From contig NZ_CP110009.1 of the NCBI RefSeq assembly GCF_025947305.1, forward strand, positions 1,178,001 to 1,242,000: 64,000 bases of DNA, written 5' to 3'. Below the pieces are notes generated by a model. It was not told the DNA's origin and did not search any database. It worked only from the letters and a program-made list of their open reading frames with translations. Both the position numbers and the translations under genes were made by a program. This DNA is from Flavobacterium sp. N3904 (GTDB lineage: Bacteria > Bacteroidota > Bacteroidia > Flavobacteriales > Flavobacteriaceae). Below, in pieces: positions 26,597-34,463 of this stretch (its first letter is position 1; every line of letters begins with the position of its first letter).

Positions 26597-28024
26597 ATGT
26601 TAAAATATTTTCTAAGCCTTATTTTTCTAATTACATCGACTTTTCTTTGGAGTCAAGACAATCAACAAAAAAAATTAGAAGAGCGAAAAGCCCAAATTCA
26701 AAAAGAGATTCGAGAAAACGAAAGCAAATTGCAAACGGTTAAGAAACAAGAAAAAACAGCAACCAAAGCTATTGTCCTGCAAAAAAATAAAATCAAACTT
26801 AAAGAAGAACTGATATCTACAACCGAAAAGCAAACAAAGTTTCTGGGAAATACTATCTATATAAATCAGCTTCACATCAATAAGTTAGAAAGAGAACTTT
26901 TATTGTTAAAAGAAGATTACGCCAAAATGATTGTGCAATCATATAAAAGCAGGTCTGAGGAAAGTCGGGCGATGTTTTTATTGTCTTCGGAGAGTTTTTT
27001 GCAAGCCTATAAAAGGGCTCAGTACATGAAACAATACACAAATTACAGAAGACAGCAAGGGCAGGAGATACAGTCTAGAACAAATCAGCTTTATGCTTTT
27101 ATAGCCAAATTGGATGTTCAAAAAAGCGCCAAAGAACAGCTCATTAGCGAAAATGACAAAGAACGTTTGTCTTTGGAAAAAGAAAAGCAAGAACAACAAA
27201 GGCTAGTTGATTCATTAAAAAAAGATAAAAATAAAATTATTGCCGATATCAAGAAAAAGCAGCAAGAAGCCAAAGCAATAGATAAGAAAATAGATAGATT
27301 AATTCGCAAGGCCATAGCCGAGGCAAACAGAAAAGCAGCCAGAGAAAAAGCGGCCAGAGAAAAGGCCAAAGCAGATGCAATAGCCAAAGCCAATGAATTG
27401 GAAAGAACCAAGGCATTAGCAAAAAAGAAGGAAATTGAAAAAGCCAATGCGATTGCAGCTGCAAAAGCCAAAGCCAATTCGAAACCGGCACCAAAACCAA
27501 TTCCCATTCCAAAAGAGGTAGAAAAAGCAATTGCAAAAGAAACAACCGTTGCTCCAGCAGTCGCTGTTTCTTCATCCAAAATGGTTTTGACATCAGACGG
27601 CAAAATAGACTCGGATAATTTTAAAGCCAATAAAGGAAAATTGCCTTGGCCGGTAGAGCGAGGTTATATTTCATTAGGATTTGGAGATCAGGCACATCCC
27701 GTTTACAAAACATTGGTAATTCATAATAGCGGACTCGAATTTTCTACAGATTCTGGATCAAGTGCAAGAGCCGTTTTTGCAGGAGAGGTAGCCAGTGTTA
27801 TAATTATTTCTCCAGTTAATAAAGTGGTGATGTTGCAACATGGTGACTTTTTCACTTTGTATCAAAACCTTAGTTCTGTCAGTGTAAGCAAAGGCGATAA
27901 AGTAAGCACCAGACAAAGCTTAGGAAAAATAAGAACCAATGGAGAGGGAAAAACAATACTGAAATTTGCCATCACACAAAACACTACTTATGCCAATCCC
28001 AGAGCCTGGCTTGCGGGTAAATAG
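26597..28024 (+). CDS. EnvC-like LytM-domain protein, probable amidase activator (copy 2)
   Basis: This 475-residue tandem paralogue of the preceding protein has a signal peptide ending FLWSQ, a coiled coil and a LytM domain. It carries an extra stretch of roughly 60 residues rich in A, K and P between coil and LytM domain (about 250-325). The zinc ligands are again degenerate (HNSGLE and YQNL). The two proteins are near-identical over much of the coil (for example YAKMIVQSYKSRSEESRAMF), so this is a gene duplication. The extended linker could set a different reach or partner. Confidence 0.88.
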   Translation: MLKYFLSLIFLITSTFLWSQDNQQKKLEERKAQIQKEIRENESKLQTVKKQEKTATKAIVLQKNKIKLKEELISTTEKQTKFLGNTIYINQLHINKLERELLLLKEDYAKMIVQSYKSRSEESRAMFLLSSESFLQAYKRAQYMKQYTNYRRQQGQEIQSRTNQLYAFIAKLDVQKSAKEQLISENDKERLSLEKEKQEQQRLVDSLKKDKNKIIADIKKKQQEAKAIDKKIDRLIRKAIAEANRKAAREKAAREKAKADAIAKANELERTKALAKKKEIEKANAIAAAKAKANSKPAPKPIPIPKEVEKAIAKETTVAPAVAVSSSKMVLTSDGKIDSDNFKANKGKLPWPVERGYISLGFGDQAHPVYKTLVIHNSGLEFSTDSGSSARAVFAGEVASVIIISPVNKVVMLQHGDFFTLYQNLSSVSVSKGDKVSTRQSLGKIRTNGEGKTILKFAITQNTTYANPRAWLAGK

Positions 28025-28072
28025 CAGTAAAAAAATTAAGAATAATTAAACAGTCTTCTGAAAAATTAAAAT

Positions 28073-28080
28073 TATATTTG
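28073..28080 (+). promoter_or_regulatory. Possible -7 element for the Bax1-like gene
   Basis: TATATTTG matches TAnnTTTG and lies 22 bases before the ATG; no good -33 TTG is seen at the right spacing. Confidence 0.4.
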
Positions 28081-28102
28081 ATAAAATTAAAATCTAATAA
28101 AT

Positions 28103-28864
28103 ATGAATTCGAATAATCCTTTTTTAAATAATAAAACTTTTTCAACAGCAGTTTCAAGAAAAGACGAAGTTCATCATGCTACGATTATTGATGACAACCA
28201 AGACATGACCTTGGCAGGTACAATGAATAAAAGTTTGATTCTTTTTTTCCTGCTTATCGCTTCGGCAACAGTTATTTGGTGGGCTACTTTTAACGGAATG
28301 AACCCAATTGTTCCTGCTTTTGGCGGAGCAATCGTTGGATTAATTTTGGTCGTAATCGCAGCTTTCAAACCACAATATTCTCCATATTTAGCTCCTGGTT
28401 ATGCCTTGTTTGAAGGGTTGTTCATAGGCGGAATCTCTGCTATATTTGAAACACAATATCCTGGAATTGTAACGCAAGCCGTTGGAGCGACTTTTGTTAC
28501 TTTTGCTGTTTGTTTGGGATTGTACAAATATAAAATTGTAAAAGTAACAGAACAATTCAAATCGGTCGTTATGGCTGCCACACTTGCCATTGCTACTTAT
28601 TATTTGATTTCTTGGGTATTTTCAATGTTTACCAGTTTTACACCGGTGCATTATGGAAATTCTATGATGAGTATTGGTATTAGTGTTTTTGTAATTGTAA
28701 TTGCAGCTTTAAATTTATTCTTGGATTTTGACAGAATAGAAAAAGGAGCAGAGCAAAAAATGCCAAAATATATGGAATGGTACGGTGCCATGGGATTAAT
28801 GGTTACACTCGTTTGGTTGTATATCGAATTCTTAAGATTGCTTTCAAAATTGTCTAAAAAATAA
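28103..28864 (+). CDS. Bax inhibitor-1/YccA-family membrane protein
   Basis: The 253-residue product has a polar N-terminus (1-45), then seven predicted membrane helices. It shows the Bax1-family pattern, with acidic residues in the last helices (for example FLDFDRIEKGAEQKMPKYMEWYGAMG). Bacterial members are inner-membrane proteins; YccA inhibits FtsH proteolysis, and the YetJ group leaks calcium in a pH-dependent way. Which role applies here is unknown. A terminator follows at once, so it is a single-gene unit. Confidence 0.88.
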   Translation: MNSNNPFLNNKTFSTAVSRKDEVHHATIIDDNQDMTLAGTMNKSLILFFLLIASATVIWWATFNGMNPIVPAFGGAIVGLILVVIAAFKPQYSPYLAPGYALFEGLFIGGISAIFETQYPGIVTQAVGATFVTFAVCLGLYKYKIVKVTEQFKSVVMAATLAIATYYLISWVFSMFTSFTPVHYGNSMMSIGISVFVIVIAALNLFLDFDRIEKGAEQKMPKYMEWYGAMGLMVTLVWLYIEFLRLLSKLSKK

Positions 28865-28887
28865 GATTTAAAATTATTTTATAAATT

Positions 28888-28918
28888 ATACCCTTCCTTA
28901 CCGAAGGGTATTTTTTTT
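28888..28918 (+). terminator. Terminator after the Bax1-like gene
   Basis: The arms ATACCCTTC and GAAGGGTAT form a perfect 9-bp stem with a 6-base loop, followed by eight T residues. Confidence 0.85.
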
Positions 28919-29003
28919 GGATTTAAGTTTGTGAAATAATACTAATTCAATTTTAAAAATTTATTTATAAAGCGAATAAATGGATTCATACCTGTCAAAT
29001 CAT

Positions 29004-29011
29004 TAAATTTG
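29004..29011 (+). promoter_or_regulatory. Possible -7 element for hflX
   Basis: TAAATTTG matches TAnnTTTG and lies 17 bases upstream of the hflX ATG. The -33 side is weak. Confidence 0.4.
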
Positions 29012-29028
29012 TATCCTTATTTAAAGAC

Positions 29029-30270
29029 ATGTTAGAAAAAGAAACAATAAATTTCGAAAAAACAGCCATAGTTGGAATTGTGACCCAAAACCAAAGTGAA
29101 GAGAAACTCAATGAATATCTTGACGAATTGGAGTTTTTGACATTTACCGCAGGGGGGGAAGTAGTCAAACGCTTTTCGCAAAAGATGGAAAGACCAAATC
29201 CCAAAACCTTTGTGGGAACAGGAAAAATAGAGGAGATTAATCTTTTTGTAAAAGAGAATGATATCTCAACGCTTGTTTTTGATGATGAATTATCGCCTTC
29301 GCAACAAAAGAATATCTCCAGAATAATCGATTGTAAAATCCTTGACAGAACACACTTAATCCTTGATATTTTTGCTCAAAGAGCCGAAACCTCTTATGCA
29401 AGAACACAAGTAGAACTGGCGCAATGCCAATATTTACTACCTAGACTTTCTGGAATGTGGACACACTTAGAACGCCAAAAAGGAGGTATTGGAATGCGCG
29501 GACCTGGAGAAACGGAGATAGAAACCGACAGACGTATTGTTCGGGATCGTATAGCGTTATTGAAAGAGAAGATCAAAACAATCGACAAACAAATGGGTGT
29601 GCAACGAAGTAATCGTGGCGCAATGGTTCGCGTGGCTTTGGTAGGCTATACCAATGTTGGAAAATCGACTTTGATGAATGCGGTTGGAAAAAGTGATGTA
29701 TTTGTTGAAAACAAACTTTTTGCTACACTCGATACGACAGTTCGAAAAGTAGTGATCAAAAACTTACCTTTCTTGCTTTCGGATACTGTTGGGTTTATTA
29801 GAAAATTGCCAACCCAACTGGTTGATTCGTTTAAGAGTACATTAGACGAAGTTCGAGAAGCCGATTTGCTACTGCATATTGTAGATATTTCGCATCCGGA
29901 ATTTGAAGATCATATTGAATCGGTAAACCAAACGTTGCTTGATATTAAAGCCAATGACAAACCAGTTATCATGGTTTTCAACAAGATTGATGCCTACAAA
30001 CATTTGACCATTGATGAAGATGATTTAATGACCGAAAAGACACCAAGACATTTTACGTTGGAGGAATGGAAACAAACTTGGATGCACCGATTGGGTGGCG
30101 AAAAAGCTTTGTTTATTTCGGCAACAAATAAAGAAAATTTTGAAGAATTCAGGGAACGGGTTTACGAAGCTGTTCGACAAATTCACATTACTCGTTTTCC
30201 ATACAATAAGTTTTTATATCCCGATTATAAAGATGCAATTGAGAAGGAAGATAAAGAAGAGAATGAATAA
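29029..30270 (+). CDS. hflX: Ribosome-associated GTPase HflX
   Basis: The 413-residue HflX has an N-terminal nucleotide-binding/ribosome domain (about 1-180) with the signature LPRLSGMWTHLERQKGGIG and RGPGETEIETDRR. The G domain has G1 GYTNVGKST (206-214), G3 DTVGF and G4 NKID. HflX splits stalled or stressed ribosomes. A run of seven Gs occurs in codons 42-44, but the frame is intact. The C-terminus is very acidic and short. A perfect bidirectional terminator follows. Confidence 0.96.
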   Translation: MLEKETINFEKTAIVGIVTQNQSEEKLNEYLDELEFLTFTAGGEVVKRFSQKMERPNPKTFVGTGKIEEINLFVKENDISTLVFDDELSPSQQKNISRIIDCKILDRTHLILDIFAQRAETSYARTQVELAQCQYLLPRLSGMWTHLERQKGGIGMRGPGETEIETDRRIVRDRIALLKEKIKTIDKQMGVQRSNRGAMVRVALVGYTNVGKSTLMNAVGKSDVFVENKLFATLDTTVRKVVIKNLPFLLSDTVGFIRKLPTQLVDSFKSTLDEVREADLLLHIVDISHPEFEDHIESVNQTLLDIKANDKPVIMVFNKIDAYKHLTIDEDDLMTEKTPRHFTLEEWKQTWMHRLGGEKALFISATNKENFEEFRERVYEAVRQIHITRFPYNKFLYPDYKDAIEKEDKEENE

Positions 30271-30274
30271 AATA

Positions 30275-30314
30275 TAGAAAAGACCTTTTAGAATCATCTA
30301 AAAGGTCTTTTCTA
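30275..30314. terminator. Perfect 18-bp bidirectional terminator between hflX and the DUF3078 gene
   Basis: Arms of 18 bases (30275-30292 and 30297-30314), beginning TAGAAAAGACC, pair perfectly around loop ATCA. It serves the convergent genes on both strands. Confidence 0.9.
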
Positions 30315-30319
30315 TTGCA

Positions 30320-31249
30320 TTAAAAATCATAATTAACACCTACACCAAATACTTCTTTAGTTTGGAAACCTGCAAAAGCATCATCATCATAAATAGCTTG
30401 AAAATTAAAATTAGCCGATAATATTTTGTTGATTTTCATTACAATGTTAATAGTATAATTAATGTCAATGTTCTGTGGGTCTTTGAGATAATTAGAATAT
30501 AAATTCAACAGATTTTCGGCAGTAACATTTTCCATAATCTTAAATTTATAGTAGGCAGATGCATTAAAACCGAGTTGATATAACATACTTTTATTAGCAG
30601 CAACTCCAAAATAACTGTAATCGACATATCCAGGAACCGATGTATAGGCATTGTCTACAAAAGTTAATCTTGATGTTAAAGGAGCTAAATTTATTTTGAA
30701 ATCTTCATTCTTTTTCCAAAACATTCCCGGACCAAAAAGCAAATAACCGGGAGACATAAAGTTGGTATTTTCTTCTCTTACTTCGGCACCATTGGCATCT
30801 TGAGAATAAAAATATCCTTTGGTAAATTGGGTCCTAAAATTGACTAAAAAGGAATAATACCAATAGCCTTTTGCTTTTTTTGCCAATAATGAATTGATTT
30901 CAAGTTGATCATCGGTTTTCTTTTCAAAACTTGAATTTTGCGTTTGAAGTAAACCATAGGATGCAATAATTCTGTTTTCCCAGGTGTAATCCTTTTTTTT
31001 ATAATCCAGTTTATAATCAGCACCTAAATTACCTGAAAAACTATTTTCTCCCCCGGCAATCCAGTTATTAAAATTGGCTTGATTAAAAAGGAATGTAACT
31101 TTACCTTTAGACTTCCAACCATCTTTGATTGTGTCCTCTAAAACTTTGGCTGCATCTTCAGTTTTTTTTATTAAATCTTTTTCTGAGGATTGGGCATAAA
31201 ATAACGATGAAAGGGGTAGCAAAAAGGCTAACAGGATAAATTTTTTCAT
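30320..31249 (-). CDS. DUF3078-family outer-membrane-type protein
   Basis: The 309-residue product has a signal peptide ending LFYAQ. A beta-strand-rich body follows with alternating aromatic residues (WKSKGKVTFLFNQANFNNW, then WYYSFLVNFRTQF), ending in an aromatic residue (VGVNYDF), as outer-membrane barrels do. This fits the Bacteroidota DUF3078 family, of unknown function. It is the last gene of the minus-strand run after the suf genes and has its own likely promoter, so it may not belong to that operon. Confidence 0.85.
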   Translation of the reverse strand: MKKFILLAFLLPLSSLFYAQSSEKDLIKKTEDAAKVLEDTIKDGWKSKGKVTFLFNQANFNNWIAGGENSFSGNLGADYKLDYKKKDYTWENRIIASYGLLQTQNSSFEKKTDDQLEINSLLAKKAKGYWYYSFLVNFRTQFTKGYFYSQDANGAEVREENTNFMSPGYLLFGPGMFWKKNEDFKINLAPLTSRLTFVDNAYTSVPGYVDYSYFGVAANKSMLYQLGFNASAYYKFKIMENVTAENLLNLYSNYLKDPQNIDINYTINIVMKINKILSANFNFQAIYDDDAFAGFQTKEVFGVGVNYDF

Positions 31250-31271
31250 TGTAAGAGTATTAGTTATAACA

Positions 31272-31279
31272 CAAATATA
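31272..31279 (-). promoter_or_regulatory. Possible -7 element for the DUF3078 gene
   Basis: On the minus strand the bases read TATATTTG, a match to TAnnTTTG, 22 bases before the ATG. Confidence 0.45.
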
Positions 31280-31316
31280 ATAAAAAGAATAAAGCCTTAT
31301 TATTCAAGGAATTAAA

Positions 31317-31826
31317 TTATTTTTTTGGTGATTTGTACAAGGGAACAGCTGAACACGCTTCTCCATACATGATGCTTCTGGCGTAAGGCTGTAAATATTG
31401 TGCTGCCAAAACGTATGCGCGCATCGGGACAGGTTTTCTGGAACAGCCTTTTATGATAACGGGTTTGTCCTGATAAACGGTATAGTCAATCTTTGCAAGT
31501 AATTCTTCATACAAAGCCGAATCCAAATCTTCTATATATCCATTGATTATTTTCTTGGCATAAGGAGCCAAATGCATGGTGACTAAAATGATTGCCCACT
31601 TTGGGATAATGGCATCTGTCCCACAAGAAACAGCAACATATTGGTCTTTATACTGAGACCAATCCTGACTGTTAAGTTGTTCTCTAAAGTCTTTTTCTTT
31701 TAACAAAAAGCCTTCAAAAAGCCATTGTGAAATATCGATTTGCACACGAACTCCGGCCGGATAATAGTCTTCAAGATCGAAAACTTCCAGAACGCTATTC
31801 GCTACTTTATTGATTATTTCTTCCAT
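31317..31826 (-). CDS. DUF2480-family protein linked to the suf genes
   Basis: The 169-residue cytoplasmic protein fits the Bacteroidota DUF2480 family. It contains ISQWLFEGFLLKEKDFREQL and the conserved cysteine-containing stretches AVSCGTDAIIP and IKGCSRKPVPM. No characterised activity is known to me. Its constant company with SUF genes in Flavobacteriia suggests a role around iron-sulfur assembly; the conserved cysteines would fit, but that is inference. A GTTTAAAG-type spacer separates it from sufT. Confidence 0.85.
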   Translation of the reverse strand: MEEIINKVANSVLEVFDLEDYYPAGVRVQIDISQWLFEGFLLKEKDFREQLNSQDWSQYKDQYVAVSCGTDAIIPKWAIILVTMHLAPYAKKIINGYIEDLDSALYEELLAKIDYTVYQDKPVIIKGCSRKPVPMRAYVLAAQYLQPYARSIMYGEACSAVPLYKSPKK

Positions 31827-31828
31827 TT

Positions 31829-31886
31829 CTAAAAGTTTAAAAGATTTAAAAGTTTAAAGTTGCACAACCTTAAACTTTGAACAAAT
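31829..31886 (-). repeat. GTTTAAAG-type palindromic spacer (copy 1, before the DUF2480 gene)
   Basis: Repeated AGTTTAAA units on one side and CTTAAACTTTGAACAAAT on the other form an inverted repeat around GTTGCACAAC. It fills the gap between sufT and the DUF2480 start codon. It is of the same family as the spacers near sufD, sufC and sufB. Confidence 0.6.
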
Positions 31887-31887
31887 T

Positions 31888-32211
31888 TTACAACATCCCT
31901 AATTCTAATTTTGCTTCTTCGCTCATCAAATCTTTGCTCCATGGTGGATCAAAAGTGATTTCTACTTCAGCATCTTTCACATGTTCTATTGATTTTATTT
32001 TTTCTTCTACTTCTCTTGGCAAACTCTCAGCTACCGGACAGTTTGGCGAAGTAAGCGTCATGAGAACCTTTACTTCATAATCTGTATTGACCATTACGTC
32101 ATAAATCAATCCCAATTCATAGATATCTACAGGAATCTCTGGATCGTAAATGGTTTTCAATTTTGCTACAATAGATTCTCCTAATTCTGCGGTATTTATT
32201 TCTTGACTCAT
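31888..32211 (-). CDS. sufT: SufT/MIP18-family iron-sulfur assembly factor (DUF59)
   Basis: The 107-residue DUF59 protein has the family motif DPEIPVDIYELGLIYDV (about 23-39) and the reactive cysteine C58 in TSPNCPVAESLP. Such proteins help mature iron-sulfur proteins. The gene lies six bases after sufE, in the standard flavobacterial order sufS-sufE-sufT. Confidence 0.92.
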   Translation of the reverse strand: MSQEINTAELGESIVAKLKTIYDPEIPVDIYELGLIYDVMVNTDYEVKVLMTLTSPNCPVAESLPREVEEKIKSIEHVKDAEVEITFDPPWSKDLMSEEAKLELGML

Positions 32212-32217
32212 ATCGGT

Positions 32218-32640
32218 TTAATTTTTTTTAGCATCGAATGCCAAAGCATACATTTTAATATTTTTTATCATTGAAACCAATCCGTTGGCTCTTGTTGGCG
32301 AAAGATGTTCTTTCAATCCTATTTCGTCAATAAAATCGGTATCGGCGTTTAATATATCCGTTGCATTTTGGTTTGAAAAAGCCCGGATTAAAATTGCGAT
32401 TATTCCTTTGGTTAAAATAGCGTCACTATCGGCTGTAAAGACAATTTTGTCACCATTTTGCTCTCCTTGCAACCACACTTTGGATTGACATCCTTTGATC
32501 AGATTGTTGTCAGTTTTGAATTCTTCTTTGATTAAAGGAAGATTTTTACCCAAATCAATAATGTATTCGTATCGTTGCATCCAGTCGTCAAACATGGAGA
32601 ATTCGTCTATAATTTCGTTTTGTATTTCTTTTATTGTCAT
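32218..32640 (-). CDS. sufE: Cysteine desulfuration protein SufE
   Basis: The 140-residue sulfur acceptor has its active cysteine C51 in the motif IKGCQSKVWL. It takes persulfide from SufS and passes it to SufBCD. Full length for the family. Its ATG overlaps the stop of the preceding small gene by four bases (ATGA), so the two are translationally coupled. Confidence 0.95.
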   Translation of the reverse strand: MTIKEIQNEIIDEFSMFDDWMQRYEYIIDLGKNLPLIKEEFKTDNNLIKGCQSKVWLQGEQNGDKIVFTADSDAILTKGIIAILIRAFSNQNATDILNADTDFIDEIGLKEHLSPTRANGLVSMIKNIKMYALAFDAKKN

Positions 32641-33065
32641 TCTTCTTTTTTTGAAAAGGATAGTATTGTGTTTACTAATTTCTTTATTTTCTCGGGAGGA
32701 AATCCATTGTCGAAAGTTTGGCTTTCATATGTTTTTCCTTTATAGGTAATTTTCAAATTGGCCATTGCCGCTCCATCATGAAAACGCTTTTCGGTAGGTG
32801 CCTTCAAACTCTGAATTTCCTCCAAATTCACCTTTTGGAATTCCTTGATTAAACTACTCCATTGGGCATCGGTAAGCGAATTGGAAACGGGCTTTCCATC
32901 TCTTGTATTCGTAACTGCTACCGTTTTGTTTTCTACAACAGTGTTGTTATACAATCCTCTTGAATTGGCCGTGTATTCGATTTTGGCAGTTTCCATATCC
33001 AGGTTCTGACTTTGGCAACTTTTTCCAAGAAACAACGTTAAAAACAAGAGTGATACAATTTTCAT
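32637..33065 (-). CDS. Small exported protein between sufS and sufE
   Basis: The 142-residue product begins with a signal peptide and a cysteine at residue 17 (FLGKSCQSQ) that may be lipidated, although the lipobox is not canonical. The mature part is a compact alpha/beta sequence with LTDAQWSSLIKEFQKVNLEEI and KITYKGKTYESQTFDNGFPP. I do not recognise a characterised family. An envelope protein embedded and translationally coupled inside an iron-sulfur operon is unusual. Confidence 0.75.
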   Translation of the reverse strand: MKIVSLLFLTLFLGKSCQSQNLDMETAKIEYTANSRGLYNNTVVENKTVAVTNTRDGKPVSNSLTDAQWSSLIKEFQKVNLEEIQSLKAPTEKRFHDGAAMANLKITYKGKTYESQTFDNGFPPEKIKKLVNTILSFSKKEE

Positions 33066-33077
33066 AAAGTTTTGGTT

Positions 33078-34292
33078 TTAAGACAACATCATTTTAGCTT
33101 TTTTTACTGCATCGACCATTATGTCTATTTCTTCTTTGGTATTGTAAAAAGAAAATGATGCTCTTATTGTTCCTGGAATTTCAAAGAAATTCATAATCGG
33201 CTGGGCACAATGGTGACCTGTTCTTACCGCGATTCCCAATTTGTCAATGATGGTTCCAATATCGTAGGGATGAATGCCTTCTATATTAAAAGAGACAACC
33301 GAAGTTTTTTCTGTTGACGTTCCATAAATTTTTAAACCTTCGATTTCTAATAATCGCTTTGTGGCGTGATCCAATAAGTCTAATTCTTGCTTTTGAATGT
33401 TTTCAAACCCAATTTCATTCATATAATCAATGGCAGTTCCTAGAACTATTCCACCTGCAATATTAGGTGTTCCGGCTTCAAATTTATGAGGTAAATCGGC
33501 ATAAGTTGTTTTTTCGAAAGTCACTTCTTTGATCATTTCTCCGCCACCTTGATACGGCGGTAATTTATTCAACCAAGCTTCTTTTCCGTACAAAATTCCG
33601 GTTCCTGTTGGACCACACATTTTGTGTCCCGAAAAAGCATAAAAATCACAATCCAATGCCTGAACATCGGGTTTTAAATGTGGTACTGCCTGTGCGCCAT
33701 CAATCAGAATCGCTGCTCCAACTTCGTGTGCTTTGTCAATCATATATTTGATAGGATTGATTGTTCCCAGAGCATTCGAAATATGGTTTACTGTTACAAT
33801 TTTAGTTTTTGGAGAAAGCAATTTATCGTATTCGCTCATGATCAATTCCCCGTTTTCATTCATCGGAATGACTTTGAGTGTGGCTCCTGTTTTTTCACAA
33901 AGCATTTGCCAAGGCACAATATTACTGTGGTGTTCCAATGCAGAAACCAACACTTCATCACCCGGTTTTAGGATGGAAGCAAATCCATTGGCCACGAGGT
34001 TGATGCCAAAAGTAGTTCCCGAAGTAAAAAGTACTTCGTGAAGAAATTTTGCATTAATATGATTTTGCACTTTCGCTCGGGAAATTTCATAAGCATCTGT
34101 TGCCAGTTGGCTTAATGTATGAACACCCCTATGAATGTTTGCATTGATTTCCTGATAATACTTTGCAATCGCATCAATAACCACTTGCGGTTTTTGTGAA
34201 GTGGCACCATTATCGAAATATACTAAAGGCTTTCCGTTTACTTTTTGTGAAAGAATAGGAAAGTCGGCTCTTATTTTTTGAATATCTAACAT
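33078..34292 (-). CDS. sufS: Cysteine desulfurase SufS
   Basis: The 404-residue PLP enzyme releases sulfur from cysteine as a persulfide. The PLP lysine is K224 in FSGHKMCGPTG and the persulfide cysteine is C362 in TGHHCAQP (group II spacing). Full length. It begins a minus-strand unit sufS-small exported protein-sufE-sufT-DUF2480, separated from sufABCD by two genes on the opposite strand. Confidence 0.96.
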   Translation of the reverse strand: MLDIQKIRADFPILSQKVNGKPLVYFDNGATSQKPQVVIDAIAKYYQEINANIHRGVHTLSQLATDAYEISRAKVQNHINAKFLHEVLFTSGTTFGINLVANGFASILKPGDEVLVSALEHHSNIVPWQMLCEKTGATLKVIPMNENGELIMSEYDKLLSPKTKIVTVNHISNALGTINPIKYMIDKAHEVGAAILIDGAQAVPHLKPDVQALDCDFYAFSGHKMCGPTGTGILYGKEAWLNKLPPYQGGGEMIKEVTFEKTTYADLPHKFEAGTPNIAGGIVLGTAIDYMNEIGFENIQKQELDLLDHATKRLLEIEGLKIYGTSTEKTSVVSFNIEGIHPYDIGTIIDKLGIAVRTGHHCAQPIMNFFEIPGTIRASFSFYNTKEEIDIMVDAVKKAKMMLS

Positions 34293-34318
34293 TTCTTTAT
34301 TTAGAATTTTTCTAAATA

Positions 34319-34326
34319 CAAAAGTA
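34319..34326 (-). promoter_or_regulatory. Possible -7 element for the sufS unit
   Basis: The minus strand reads TACTTTTG, a match to TAnnTTTG, 26 bases before the sufS ATG. The sufS unit needs its own promoter because the genes just upstream run the other way. Confidence 0.5.
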
Positions 34327-34463
34327 ATACAATTGATTTAGTTTTTTAAGAAACATTAGTTAATAATTGCAAAAAGATAGTAAGTCTAACTTAATTGATT
34401 GATAATCGATTATAATTTTTTTGTATTGTTTTTTTTACTAAATTGGTGTAATTATCTTTCATT

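Noticed and set aside
27118-27630. 170-residue minus-strand open frame inside the second EnvC-like gene
   Set aside because: It is antisense to a K/A-rich coding region whose composition keeps the opposite strand open; the A/F/S-rich product is an artefact.
29152-29158. Run of seven G residues inside hflX, a possible phase-variation tract
   Set aside because: The frame is intact, hflX is a housekeeping gene, and seven bases is short for a switch; no alternative frame product was seen.
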